Positions 1 through 11,322 of a stretch of DNA of 64,000 bases are shown here, piece by piece. The notes under the pieces were generated by a model. That model was not told the DNA's origin and made no database searches. It saw nothing but the letters and a program-made list of their open reading frames with translations. Origin of the DNA: Desarmillaria ectypa (taxonomy: Eukaryota > Basidiomycota > Agaricomycetes > Agaricales > Physalacriaceae). Both the position numbers and the translations under genes were made by a program. Every line of letters starts with the position of its first letter. Within the stretch, counting starts at the first letter, position 1. The stretch spans positions 3,596,001 to 3,660,000 of the forward strand of contig JAUDYN010000001.1 of assembly GCA_030407005.1 (NCBI GenBank), given 5' to 3'.

Positions 1-24
1 GGAATACGATAACAGTGTTAATAG

Positions 25-1506
25 ATCCTCTCCTCTCTTTTTGGTGTTGTAACCCACAAACTACGCATACGCAGGCCAGATTCTGAACCCCGACATCCCA
101 CCCTTCGGCAGACAACTGCGAGCCCGTTCCTCCGGTCGTTATTCCTATCAGGAACACCATCGTCTAGTTCGACTCTAAGTTCTATAGATGATACCGGTAC
201 CCCAGGAGTATCAGCCTGTAAGACAGAGAAACGTCGTTCAGGCTCGCGCAGCACCACAAAACGTAAATCTAAGCACTATTCTCGCTCTTCTTCCTTCGCA
301 AACGACTTGGTTAACGCCCAATCATTGTCGCCAACCTCCCTTCACTCTGATCTAAATGAAGACAAACTCCGTTCCTTTCCTTCCACCATCAGTGGCAAGG
401 AAACCACAGCAGCATCAAACCCTTCCGCTTCCAGATACTCACTCCATCCTCCCACATTCGTCCATTCGTTCCTTGACTCGGCGCCTTTTCAGGAATCAAG
501 AGACTTGAAGTTCTCGCGAATTCCCAATTCTGTCGTACTCTCAGGATTGGAGAATGCCAGTCTTCCTTCTCAAAGGGCACTGATAAGAGTCTTGGCCGAG
601 AAGCGCCTGGTGCTTGATTCCCAGGAAATCGAAGTGGAGCGTTCTTCGACCCATGGAAGGGAAATGAGACAGCCAATTGGCTCGGGTTCCTTGTATGATG
701 ATCTTGAGGACGAAGAGATGGACGGCATATGGAACCTCCCGGATGGATTCATGCTAATATGCGTGTGTCCGATGAATACCAGAGAACGGCCCGCGATTCA
801 CAAGAATCTGGTAAGCATGGCCCGTCCCAATGTCTGTATCTCCATCTCACGCTTTACATAGTTAGACCACTTCTCCATGAGTGCAACAGTCAATCTGACA
901 GCTGACGTTCGCGCACTTTGCAAGCATCCTCACCTCACTCGCGTACTCAGTCCCACACCGATACCCCAGTCCCTCATCCATGAACTTCGTGCATTTTATC
1001 ACCGCACTCACTTTCCCGCACACCTGAAGCTATATCTCTCTGACTTGTTCACAGCCGCAAGACACCACCACCAGCTTGATGGGATGTGGTTGACAGCGCG
1101 CTCTATGCAGGACGCTGAAGATCTGGCTCGGGCAAGTCGTGTATTATGCTGTGATCCCACGGGTATGGAACTTGTTCGTGAAACTGCCGCTTTGGGGGAA
1201 ACATCTACGCATGCAGATGAGGGGGAGGACGATAAATTCTTTGATGGGACGGATGAGATATCCTGGAACGTACCCATAAATATGGACGACTCAGAAAGCA
1301 CAGGCGAACCCATTGTCATGCTCGATGTGTCTGAAGCTGATATCGCGAGGATTGCGCCGCGGGTGATGACTCATAGGCTGAGGGTAAGAGATGTGGATGA
1401 CGAAATATTCTACGGGGCCATGTCCGGAGCGGCGTTCATGTCTGCAAATAACGACGAGAAACCGACCATCAAGAGCATACTGGTACAGATATTAGCGGAA
1501 GTTTAA
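25..1506 (+). CDS. AAA+ ATPase, Mg-chelatase/MoxR-like (3' part, gene runs off left edge)
   Basis: Partial gene. The reading frame is open from 25, just after an in-frame TAG that also forms a splice acceptor AG, so 25 is probably an exon start. Exons are 25-810 and 862-1506; the 51-nt intron (GTAAGC...ATAG) joins in phase 0. Seen: an ENASLPSQRALIRVL segment followed by KRLVLD, resembling a sensor-1 region; then DGFMLICVCPMNTRERP and, across the splice, HKNLLDHFSMSATV, resembling the RPALLDRF-type lid of MoxR/Mg-chelatase AA3 ATPases. An acidic C-terminal tail follows and the stop is TAA. The Walker A part would lie left of the window. By family it would be an ATP-driven remodelling factor; substrate unknown. 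The family call rests on motif resemblance only. Confidence 0.55.
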
Positions 1507-1884
1507 TTCAGATGTTGGATTTGTACTCATTTTTACTGTATAGTAATAACTCAGCTCACTTACATGTCTTGGAAGCAATCTCAAGTTTAGATCAATATGT
1601 ATACGTACTAAGAGGCACTATCGAAACGTAGGCAGATTTCTTGGAGGATTTTCGTTTGCTTATCGTCACAGTTGTCAATAGGTGGAGACCAGTATATCGT
1701 TACCTGTTAAATTGGATGTCCTTTCGCTTTCTCCTTGGACAATTGATCAAGTCAGTCAAAAACAATTCTCAATTCCGCCACACGTAGCAGGGCCAATGCT
1801 TCTATGTCTCGTAACTTGGAGAAAATTATTCAATCAGTCTGTCGTGGGTCGGTACCGACATTTACCTCCACAGAACAGAAATGA

Positions 1885-1892
1885 TATAAAAG
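1885..1892 (+). promoter_or_regulatory. TATA box of hydrophobin HYD-A
   Basis: TATAAAAG lies 54 nt before the HYD-A ATG, followed by a C/A-rich leader. The rest of 1507-1884 holds no gene. Short matches around 1805-1855 (TCTCGTAACTTGGA and GTCTGTCGTG) recur upstream of HYD-C near 18,486 and 18,666, marking the left end of the duplicated block. Confidence 0.6.
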
Positions 1893-1938
1893 ACACAGAT
1901 TCCCAGGGGACAAATTATCAACTCACAGCTCTACAACA

Positions 1939-2459
1939 ATGTTCGCTCGCATCTCAGCCTTATCTCTCGCTATTCTGGCTCTGCCTCTCCTCGTGGCTAG
2001 CAGCGCCGTCCCAAGACAAGAGACCAACACGACCGTCACCGGCGGCAAGTGCAACACCGGTTCAGCCCAATGCTGCGAGTCTGTTCAGGATGTGAGATTT
2101 TCTCCATCTTCGTCATTGAAGGATAATACTCACAATGTCATATAATAGCCCAAGTCTGATGCCGTCCAGAAAACCCTTGGCCTTTTAGGAATTCCCATTG
2201 GTGAAATAACTGCCAATGTGTAAGTTCTACTTCCGTGTTGTGGGAATTTATTAGATTGCTTTTGACAGTGGTCTCGCTTGCGCCCCCATCACGGTGCTTG
2301 GTCTCGGTACCACCTCGTGTACTAACCAGCCTGTGTGTTGTGAGGGGAACAACTTCGTGAGTACTAGGATTTTCGGAGAATTTGGAGGTAGACTGATCTT
2401 GCGCTTTGAAGAACGGTCTTGTTGCTCTAGGCTGCACTCCCCTCAATGTGGTGGCCTAA
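1939..2459 (+). CDS. Class I hydrophobin HYD-A
   Basis: Small secreted cell-wall protein of 119 aa. Hydrophobins self-assemble into amphipathic films on hyphae and fruit bodies. Four exons: 1939-2091, 2149-2219, 2269-2356 and 2412-2459, all with GT-AG introns of 49-57 nt. Residues 1-20 form a signal peptide ([20 protein letters not shown]). All eight cysteines are present in hydrophobin order: C, CC, C, C, CC, C (GGKC, QCC, GLAC, TSC, PVCC, LGC). Exon sizes 71, 88 and 48 nt are identical in the paralogues HYD-B (13,837) and HYD-C (18,770). HYD-C is the closest and belongs to a duplicated block. No lesion seen. Confidence 0.93.
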
Positions 2460-2744
2460 ACGTGTACTACATAATTTTTTTCCACTTCGTTATAATTAAT
2501 ATTGATATTTTATAATTTTCATAAGAATTCGGAACATGGAACTTCGATGGCGTTGAGGGTATATCAGTACCATATATTCTGTAAGAGTGAAATCGACCAG
2601 GTGCATACATGTGCAATCAACTAATACATCCGCAAGAAAGGAGATGCTGGCTCCATCCTACGCTTCCCACAAGGGTTCAAGTACAAAGTCCCCGACGCTA
2701 CGACTGACGTGAGCGAAGACTATAGCCAAAGGAGAATGGAAGTA
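2460..2744. other. Spacer with an unexplained open stretch
   Basis: These 285 nt are absent from the second copy of the block, where the hydrophobin stop and the DUF4238 remnant are only about 45 nt apart. From 2638 to about 2750 the plus strand has an open, charged stretch (ILRFPQGFKYKVPD) ending just inside the 3' end of the next gene. It may be a gene fragment or chance; no family recognised. Confidence 0.25.
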
Positions 2745-4541
2745 TTATAAACTCTGTATCCTCAATGCCTGCATTGTCACACCGGGCATCTTATCCAAAA
2801 CATGAGCTGACTCGTCAATGACCCAGTCAAGAAATGCAACGAGTACGACTTCCTTGCCCACCTGCCCCAGCACATCACTGGTATCGTAGGCCAGTCGCAC
2901 ACCTAATTCGTCTAATATGAACTGATCGACCCCTTGAAATATCCGCGATGAAACCTCTTCCGACAGAGAGGATTCTAGCGTGATAGAGCCTCCTACAGCT
3001 TTGTAGACATCCCCGCCAAAATGAGTCTGACATTTCTGCATGACAGTAGAGAGACTGAAGATGTACTCCAACATGAAAGGACAGGTCATGCGCAGGGAAG
3101 TGTCTTTCGCCAGTCGGAAGATGGATAGGGCGCGGTCGTAGTGAGAGGGAAAGAGTTTCTCGTAGAGCAGTATCTCCATGAGAGCTACATAGAGCCCGGT
3201 ATCGACTGGATCGTACGCCGACGGTGCCTGCGCTATAGCTGTCGGTATGACCGATAGATGCCGCATCAACGATATAAACTTTTGTCGATCATACTTGTTC
3301 ATTTGGTCATGACAGAATGAGCGGATGGTTCTCAGCATACGTTCCTTTCCCAAGAATGTGATGGCGCCGTCACGTTGAACATTCTTCAGAAGTACAGCAT
3401 TAAGAGAGTCGGTTTGAGCGATGGACAGTTTGGTTATGGTGAATGTGAAGATATCGTTAGGTGATCTGAGAAGGTTCATATTGACTGAGAGTGGATCGGT
3501 GCCCTCGGGGATTCGGAATCCAGCATCCCCGTTGACGAGTTTCGATACAGGTCGCTCCTGGGGAATTTTGAGAAGATCGCTGTTCACTGGCCCCATCTTT
3601 TCGAATATGGGTGTCAGGTTGGACCGTAAGACTACTGCAATCCGAGGGCTGATGACAAAGACACGATGAATTTGATCGCCTGACATCGATAAGCCCTCCC
3701 ACAGTCCAAAACCGTTGCTGCTCAGAATAAATTCTGATGTCTCATGAGCTTCCCATATACAAAGGAAGCTCATGCCGGCCTGGCCCTGATATGCAAGAGC
3801 TTCGTAATGCTCCATGTTGGGATCAACGTTGGTCAGCATCTGAAAATGAACCTTTTCCATTCCATGTTCATTATAGATCGCCATGGCGTCGTCGATGATC
3901 TGTGAATGGGGAGTATCCAAATAGTAGCGGAGGATGCGCAGCCACACATCGGTGTGTGTTTTACATTCAAGGTGCTTGGTTTTATAGCGCTCGAGCCACT
4001 GCCGAATTGTCGAGCCTCCATGAGGATGATCAGGATCGAAGTATGACCCTCCCAGGTTGCGGTAGTGCATCACGAACAAGAATTTCCGCAATCGTTCAAC
4101 ATTGTGACGTTCAAGAGTGGCCTTTCCGCTGGCGAGGTTGGCATGGAGTTTCTCAATGACCACTGAGGCACCACTTTCTAGGACGGAAAGCTTTCTCTCC
4201 AGCTCGTTGGCATTGCTAGGATTGCTTGCGTCTCTGTAGAGGTTCTTGAGCCCATAAACGGACCCGATGGGACGAACATCGAGGCTCCCTGAGGCCAAGT
4301 CGTAGTAAAGGACGTATTCAGGATCAACACCGGTACGTCTGTACTCTTTTTCGCGCTCTTCTTTGGTTCTGTAGCAATCGGTTAAAAATCGACTACCCAA
4401 GGCGCGAGCGCTTACTTACTTGCGAGGACCAGTTTGAAAACGTCGTAATACGAATCTCGGGATAGCGTGGTGGAACTGGTCCTTTTGTTTGCGCAGTAGG
4501 TGTGTGCCAGAGGATGCAGCTGGTTTAGCTCGAGGAGGCAT
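2745..4541 (-). CDS. DUF4238 domain protein
   Basis: Protein of about 580 aa in two exons, 4541-4420 and 4368-2745. The 51-nt intron (GTAAGT...CTACAG) joins GPRK to TKEEREKEY. The start ATG at 4541 gives MPPRAKPAASS and soon the DUF4238 signature QFHHAIPRFVLRRFQ. A longer frame reaches 4691, but its extra residues look like leader sequence. The family's function is unknown; it is widespread in fungi and bacteria. The body is mostly helical and charged, without signal peptide or membrane segment. It sits tail-to-tail with HYD-A and head-to-head, about 1 kb apart, with an F-box gene. A second, heavily broken copy lies at 19,349-21,146, so this is the surviving copy. Confidence 0.8.
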
Positions 4542-5548
4542 CGGTGCTGGGAGTAAATAAAGTAAGCGCCAAAGCCGCGTGAAGCAGTAAAATGGTCTCA
4601 CGCATACGCCCCGCTTTGATCCCGCTTTGATCATAGCGCTTAGATCCCCTGGAGATGTAAGATCGGAATGTCCGAACAAGGGGTTACTCACTTATTCAAG
4701 GTCGTTTAACCATTTTCAGGTTCCAAAAATTATTCGCAATCGTAGTACATAGTGACCATAGATTAAGAGGCCAGGTTCAATGGGGTGTGTGATGGCAAGG
4801 CCAAGCTTTCATATAAAGTTACAGTTTAGAAGCTGTGTTGGAAAATGCGTAAAGCGGTAAGTAAAAACGAGTCATAAAGAGCGAGTTACAGAGCTGCTAC
4901 ATTGCAGGGACATCCTGTAAAGCTTCCAGAAAAGTGCAGTTGTCGATGAGCAGACATACAGGTTTGATAGACAAGAAAATGACGGCGGTCGACGCCATTC
5001 ACTAGCACGTGCGTGTTCAGCTTTTGCAGGCCTAAATTTCTCATGAGTCAGGTTACACCCTCAGTCACTCGAGCAGATGCAGTCACCAGCATTGTACCAG
5101 CAATCGACATGCGAAATTCGTTCTCGAGTCACGACTATGAGCGTTCGGTTTGCGATTATTGGAGATATCAGAGCTGCTATCTCCCATTGGTACGACGGTA
5201 CCTTACGCTAAATAATTCGCATATATGATGGACAAACAACACCAGTGCTCCACTTGAATGAAGGGACTAAGGCTGGTATGCTTGAGCCGAATATTAGAAG
5301 TATATTTACTCGAAGATTTCTTGGGTGAAGCGTCATCAGTCGTGATAGGTATTTAGCTTTTTACTCTCGTTACCCCTTCGACACTGACTGTACTTCTGTA
5401 TCTTTCAGGCATTTCTGTGGACATCGCTTAGTCTTGGAAAGCTCTAATACTAGGGTCTTCGAACTCCGCAATATCTCGGAAATCAAGGTGGGACTAGTTC
5501 AAATTACTATTCTCATCCCTTTCTCATACGTATCCAGGCCGCCTAATC
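4542..5548. other. Divergent intergenic region of duplicated block
   Basis: Gene-free 1-kb region between two divergent genes. From about 5145 on it aligns patchily with 21,505-21,906 in the second copy (shared CGTTCGGTTTGCGA, GGCTGGTATGCTTGAGCC and TGACTGTACTT). This shows the duplication includes the regulatory DNA. Confidence 0.5.
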
Positions 5549-6888
5549 ATGGCAGTGTCCCTTCCGCAGGAGCTTGTCGATGCAATAATCGACGAGGTCC
5601 ACAGTATCAGTGATCTCAAAGCGTGCTCGCTCACATGTCACACTTTCTCGTCTCGCACCCGTGCCATTCTCTTCCGCCAGGTCAAGCTGAGCGGCCGATC
5701 GCAACTCGATGCATTCCGGAGATTTCACGAACTATGTGTGGTATCTCCATATATTCCTTCGCTCGTGAAGACTCTGCATCCACGGCTATCATCGCGACCC
5801 CACCCTCCTTCGTCCCACGTCCGACACCGTTAACTCTATCCTTCGATTCATGCAAAATCTCAAGGTCATCAAATTTTACGATGTCACTATCAGCGATTTC
5901 TGCGATGGATCGCTAGCACGGCTCTCGTCCTACTCCTTCCGTGAAATACATCTTTATGACGTCGTCTTTCACGAGAACGGGTTCGGCCAGATGTGTGCAG
6001 TCCTACAAGGATCACCAGACTTGGAACGGCTATTTGTACATCATACTAGCCTGATAACGGTGTCTATGTTTGGAGGTGATGAAACCAGCCAGCCGAGACT
6101 GGACCATACGCACGTTACGCATCGTGGACCTCGTATCCGGGACTTGAGCGTCGTGAGCAGACATTCATACAGTTGTCCTGCCTTTATCGAAGCAATCCTG
6201 GAGACGAGAACCTGCCCTCTGTCCATCGACAAACTGCATCGATTTGCGTTCAGTCTTAGCAAGACCAGCGACTTACAGCATCTCGCTAAAATCCTCAAGT
6301 TGACGTCGGGCTCCCTTCGAGTTCTGTTGCTGACATTCAACTGCCGTGAGTATTTGTATGCGTATCTCTTTACCTTATATTCTTATCGGAGCTACGGCAG
6401 CAAGCGCATGGCATTCTCTTCCCTTGAGTGTGCTTCCCATCGTCAGAATTGCACATTTGCGAAAGGTTGCTTTCATGATCATACCTGGGCACGACAGGCT
6501 TCATTATCTACAATGGTGGATCTAAAGCCTGAGGAGAGTAATGCAGTCCAATCAATCCCTCGCGTTGCGGGTCATGGACATCGAACTGGATGCTTCATTC
6601 TTGGGGAACCCAGCGTCACAGTCACAATAGGCCGAGTTCGACCAGATCCTCTCAAGCACTCCATTTGACGAAAGGTTCCGAATGTTGACGATAAAGGTTC
6701 AAAAGAGGTCGACCAATGAGAGCTCGTGGGAAGAAAACACATTGCCCCAGTTGTGGAGTCTGGGAGTGAGGTCCCGGGAAAGCACCGAAGATAGGGCCAG
6801 GCAACTTAAAGCCCAGTTTCCTCAGCTGGTGGGAAAGAGTAGGCTTTCCGTCAAAGTGATAAAGTGCGTACCATGTTCTTGCTTTTAA
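5549..6888 (+). pseudogene. F-box/LRR-type gene, copy 1, broken
   Basis: The N-terminus has an F-box: PQELVDAIIDEV, then LKACSLTCHTFSSRTRAILF, as in SCF ubiquitin-ligase substrate receptors. Relative to copy 2 (21,907), 2 nt are missing near 5772 (ACTCT versus ACTCTCT). The frame therefore runs off into a stop at 5833, and the true frame resumes before MQNLKVIKFYDV (5850). A donor GTGAGT follows TFNC near 6345. After splicing, a TAA at 6523-6525 replaces the CAA seen in copy 2 just after WWI. Later coding remnants reach about 6888 (SRLSVKVIK). The two copies carry different lesions, so neither encodes a full protein as read. Confidence 0.7.
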
Positions 6889-7304
6889 AGAACCTGAAAA
6901 CTCATTACGGTCATGCGATACAGGCCATGAATTCAATGCCAACTCTATGAATCAGTAGAAGCTTTTTTAAAAAAACAAGAAGAAAAATATCTAATAAACA
7001 AGGTAGTTTACAGGCTTGAGACAAAGCTAGACCGGTCCCGAATGAATTTCTTGCAGACATCATTGAGTTGCAACTGGAGGCCAGCACTTAACATCGTGGC
7101 TGAGATATACATTAAAGAATGGAATAACTAGTCCACAAGCCTAGTTAATTTGACAGCTTTTCATGGATGACCGGGTTGACGTTCACATAGATATAGCGGA
7201 ACAGGATCAACTTCCACGAGAGAGAGACTGTCCAATGCAAGGAAACGTTGGGCGAAAACGGTCAACATTTGCGAGAGCGAATACAATAAAACGACGACAA
7301 TAAA
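6889..7304. other. Intergenic, no feature seen
   Basis: A/T-rich spacer. Similarity to the second block copy fades at about 6945 (ATTCAATGCC against ATTCGATGGC near 23,320), which sets the right end of the duplication. Confidence 0.4.
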
Positions 7305-8927
7305 TCAAACCCGGTCTACCATCACACCCTTGTTCAACATTCTAAAAACAACCTTGAGCCCTTCCCCTTTCATCCGCTTCAATTCCTGAAAATGATGCTC
7401 ATCTAACCTCGTCCGTCTTGCCCATCCCTCAAAGCGCAACGAGAACGAACCCAAACTCCACCGTGTACGGACCAGATCAATGAATGACCAATCCAAAAAG
7501 ATAAGCTCGCCAATAAGCTCGTATCTTCTCCCAATTTCGATCCGTATCTCTCGCAGCTGAGGCACCAGAATGCGCACCCCACCCAAATTGGAGTGTTCGG
7601 CCAGTCGGGTTATCAGTGTCTTCATATGCAATTCGTAGAACCGGCTCCTGTCTATCCAGAGAGGGAGTCGGAGTTGAAGAGATTGGAGCTGGGGTGTCAG
7701 CTGTAGGATGTGGAAGAAATTGCTATCTGGGGCGGCATTTGTTAGGGATAGTGACGTGAGTGAACATTGGGAGCGAACAATCAGGTCTGGGACGGCTATG
7801 CAAGCACTGGGAGGGCACTCGCGGCAGTCCCCTGGGTTAATGTTCATGGTATCAAGTGCAGGAAGCACCAGGTTGTCCAAGAAGAGGTCATCGCATGCTG
7901 TTAGGTGCTTCAAGGATTTATGCGTGACGCGGGATAGTCGAGGAATCCGGTAGGATAAACCTTCGGTGTCGCAGTGATTGACCCTGAATGTCTCTAACCG
8001 AGGGCTTCGCTGAACCAAATCGAGGTAGCAGGGTGTAAGTGTGGTATCTCCCTGAGGCCGCGTGTCGCTGTAAGTCGTAAGATGTCTTGGTAAACGAATC
8101 TCCGTCTTCCAGTGTAAGCTATCGAAAGATGCCTCCACCAACTTGGGGGCAATCTCAAAGGCGTCGAGCGTCTCGAGCTCTCTGGAATCCGAGCACCGCA
8201 GCGAAACGGATATGAGAGAGTCGAAGCGCTCTCGTGCAGCTGAAAGCAGCGCAAGCACGTTGGTGGGAAGGACACATAAGATGCGTTCCCAGCGTCTGGA
8301 ATGTTCCAAAAGCACTCGAAGAACATTCGCTAGCATCTTTTCATGATCGGCGTCGTTCACTCCTTCGTCGTTGTCATCGCAAGTAAACGTAAAGTGCTTT
8401 ATATTCTGGTCGGAGAGGTGGAGGACTGTGGACAGAAGAGACGATGGGTCTCTACAGCCAAAGGTAGCATTAATTCGCAGTCTCGACCAGAGAGATGGGC
8501 AGGAAGAGGCAGTCTTGCGCCAAAGGCGGCTGACGTGCATGAATACCCAAGGACTCGCCTTGATATTCAAAGCATCACATGCATCATCTGCTGTAGCGAA
8601 AATAAATATACGAGTAAGGATCTCTTTTGGAACGCGCCGGACGGAGGACAGGACGGATCCAAACGTGTCGGCTCGGGTTTGGAGATGAGCTCGCTCTCTC
8701 TCGAGTTTGTGCAACAGTGCTGCAACGTTATGGATCCTGTTGTCAAGCTGGTCGACGCCGTCTCGAATACTTGGTATCCCGACGTCGCGGAACCAGGAAG
8801 CCTGCAAGTCGGAGGGCGGGTCGTTCGTGTAGAGAAGCTGGGACAGCTGCGGTGACGGTGGAATTTGTAGGGAATGATTCGCCTGGAGGGTATGGCCACA
8901 GTTACAACAGATGATATTGCTTTGCAT
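7305..8927 (-). CDS. F-box domain protein (coiled-coil plus F-box-like)
   Basis: Intronless gene for 540 aa. Residues 1-25 carry CCNC and look like a short metal-binding or linker segment. Residues 55-95 are a heptad-like coiled coil (QLDNRIHNVAALLHKLERER). An F-box-like domain follows: RVPKEILTRIFIFA, SPWVFMHVSRLWRKTA, CPSLWS. The remaining 350 residues look like irregular leucine-rich repeats (SLTSLSLTNAAP, LQSLQLRLPLW). This layout is typical of the greatly expanded F-box families of Agaricomycetes, which probably recruit substrates to SCF ubiquitin ligases. Substrate unknown. It is unrelated in sequence to the duplicated F-box copies nearby. No lesion seen. Confidence 0.85.
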   Translation of the reverse strand: MQSNIICCNCGHTLQANHSLQIPPSPQLSQLLYTNDPPSDLQASWFRDVGIPSIRDGVDQLDNRIHNVAALLHKLERERAHLQTRADTFGSVLSSVRRVPKEILTRIFIFATADDACDALNIKASPWVFMHVSRLWRKTASSCPSLWSRLRINATFGCRDPSSLLSTVLHLSDQNIKHFTFTCDDNDEGVNDADHEKMLANVLRVLLEHSRRWERILCVLPTNVLALLSAARERFDSLISVSLRCSDSRELETLDAFEIAPKLVEASFDSLHWKTEIRLPRHLTTYSDTRPQGDTTLTPCYLDLVQRSPRLETFRVNHCDTEGLSYRIPRLSRVTHKSLKHLTACDDLFLDNLVLPALDTMNINPGDCRECPPSACIAVPDLIVRSQCSLTSLSLTNAAPDSNFFHILQLTPQLQSLQLRLPLWIDRSRFYELHMKTLITRLAEHSNLGGVRILVPQLREIRIEIGRRYELIGELIFLDWSFIDLVRTRWSLGSFSLRFEGWARRTRLDEHHFQELKRMKGEGLKVVFRMLNKGVMVDRV

Positions 8928-10574
8928 GATACTAGAAGAAGAAAACGGTCAGTCTAGGTTACGAAAGAAGCAACAATTATGCCGGCGCAAGGATGGGAAG
9001 GAATATGGGCACTTTAACGCGTCATTCCGATGCAACACAAAAGGGAAAGATATTCCACAACCAAACGCTGACCCAGAAACTGGGCAACGTCTGTCAAATT
9101 TGAGTTCGTACGAATGTCCCTGTGCCTGGTGTGTAGAATTCAAAGGACGCACGCACCTCTTCGTTGCTACAACACCTGGATTGGTATGTTCAACTGAGGA
9201 AATCATCCATGAAACGTGGACAAGAGAACAAAACAGGAACCCAAGTTGAAGTCGGGGCAGGCTGAAAGCAACCCTTTGTTCAATACTTTAGCCTAAATGA
9301 GAAGAGAAAGTGGGCGAACCTTAGCAAATAAGAAGCGCTTCGAGTTCGTAGCTGCCAAGACCCCTCGCTTACTGTGCTATTTAGTTGAATGAGTAAGCAG
9401 GCGAACCCCCCGGATTTGTCAGAAGAACTTGGGATTGTAAAATAGCGTCCACAATATGAGTGAGGGGTATTCGATCTGACCGTGTAGCGAAGCCAAGACG
9501 ACCTCATGTGTATAAAAGGCGAGCATGGTCCTGCAGTCAATGAGAAATGTTCGAAACAGTATTTCGAGAACGGCGGCGGCCATTAATAGGTTACGCCGGT
9601 CTCAGGGCTAGATGACGTCCGCTGCTTCCCGGCCTCTTTCCCTGATCCAGCAGGACTACAAACATTGCAAACAAAAACCTCGGACAGTACGACCTGGCGA
9701 TAGCAAACATAGATTATGTTCTCTATTGCTGTCGGGAACAGAAGAAGCATTAGAGTCGATTATTATTAACGTCGCTAAATGCCTCATTTCGGTACCGCTA
9801 TCATTACCCTTTGACTACCCCTCATGGCATACTATTCCTGATGATTTGATAATGATCTATCAAGTTTCCCCCCTGCATGCCCTCTAATCGTCCATGCGAA
9901 TCCATCCCGGAGATAATCCAATCAGGAAACCTGTCCCACACTTGTCTTTCAGAGAAGTGTCGATACCGCAAGCCAGAACATTGTATTCGGAATTGAGTAG
10001 CGATATCTCGGAACTTGTGTAGAAATCCTTGCGGTCACGACAGACGGACGACAGATCGACGTCAACGGTACGTGGTGGAGTGTTTTACGTGCCAGGCCGA
10101 GTTCTGTTGAATGAATCGCGAGATGAATATTGAGCGACTGACGTGAGAACAAGCGACGCCGGAGCCAGTATTCTTAGATGCAATAACGCCAATCATTCGT
10201 CCAAAGTTCCAGAGTGTGTACTGAAAGTTACAGTGGATACAGTTGAACGGACGAGACTACAACAATAGCCGCCGGAGGTAGGCGATACATATGCGAATTC
10301 CTCGCATTTGGGGAGTCGATACTTCCAGTGCATGATATCGTGATCGTTATTGACATTTGGCTCATCAGTTGATGTACGGAAGAGCAATCTGGTTGACATC
10401 AGTTTCAGACTTTCAAGTCATGGGCTGTTCATCTTTTATAATAAATTTATACTCAGCATGGCATCATTACTTACAAGGCTCGTAGATGCCAAGCTTGATT
10501 GAATTCCCGTGGTGAATGGACCAGTCCAATTTCAAAGATTTTTTGAGATACTAAGGGGACAATACGGGGGTTAT

Positions 10575-10830
10575 TACAAAACATGACATAATTTGATGGG
10601 CGCTGGCCGGCACTGTAATCGTCTTTGGGTACACCGACGGCAAGCTTACTTTGCCGATTTTAAGCCGGGCGGCGCATCTCGACAGAAGATAATGTTTGCT
10701 CCACTTTCCTTTCAGAATACATTTATATTCTGTGACCAGACATTTTATATCTCAAGTACATATCGTTTCATACTGCCAAAGGGCGTTGCAAGAGCTTGAA
10801 CATGATAGATGTACATTGCCGGGTTCTGAT
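10575..10830 (+). repeat. Dispersed repeat family, copy A
   Basis: Shares ordered blocks with copies B, C and D: CATGACAT..TTTGATGG, CCGGCACTG, GCAAGCTTACTTTGCCGATTTTAAGCC (blocks similar, not identical), GACAGAAGATAATGTTTG, an AT-rich middle, and TTGCCGGGTT at the right. It forms a tandem pair with copy B. It encodes no protein; class (MITE, SINE or decayed LTR) unknown. Confidence 0.6.
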
Positions 10831-10854
10831 CTGTTCAGGGTTTCCTTCCAACTG

Positions 10855-11105
10855 TTATTGACATGAGTTGATGGCCGTTCAGCGGCACTAGCCCAAATGG
10901 AATCGGTTCCGAGGATATCGATGACAAATTTAGCGTGCCGATTACAAGCCGGGCAACGGTCGACAGAAAATAATGTTTGTTACCCTTTTCCCTTTTCAAT
11001 AATAAATTCAGTTTCTGACCGGACAACTTATAATTTACATAAGTAAGTACTGCATTTTCTACTTTTCAAATGTGTTCCAAGACCCAATCATGCGTTGCCG
11101 GGTTT
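10855..11105 (+). repeat. Dispersed repeat family, copy B
   Basis: Has ATTGACATGAGTTGATGGCCG, TTTAGCGTGCCGATTACAAGCC, GACAGAAAATAATGTTTG, CTGACCGGACAACTTATA and right-end CCAAGACCC...GTTGCCGGGTTT. It is about 270 bp downstream of copy A, in the same orientation. Confidence 0.6.
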
Positions 11106-11322
11106 ACATAACTGCGTACACTTCATTACACGTGGTCGTCCATTTAGCGTCCGTCTACGAGAATAGGGCAAGTGTTTACTTGCACGCCCAACTCTGACTT
11201 TCTAGGAGGCGGCACATATGCAGAGTTGATTAACCTGAAAGAAAAAAAAAGTGTGCACCTAGGTTAACTGGTAATTAAACAGTACAAGGAGAACATGGCA
11301 CTTCCCGGAATCGTGCCACCAA

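Larger units (their letters stand above)
8928..11322. other. Gene-poor region of 2.4 kb
   Basis: No frame here looks like a real protein. A lone TATA-like TATAAAAG is at about 9511. The right part holds two copies of a dispersed repeat, listed separately. Confidence 0.4.

Noticed and set aside
1682..2095. Plus-strand frame across the HYD-A promoter and first exon
   Set aside because: Out-of-frame shadow: the hydrophobin with exact introns and all eight Cys is the real gene.
8343..8914. Several plus-strand frames opposite the F-box gene
   Set aside because: Antisense shadows of an intact 540-codon gene; composition not protein-like.
8911..9249. Frame of 112 codons upstream of the F-box gene
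   Set aside because: No motif, no introns that extend it, and it overlaps the F-box leader on the other strand.
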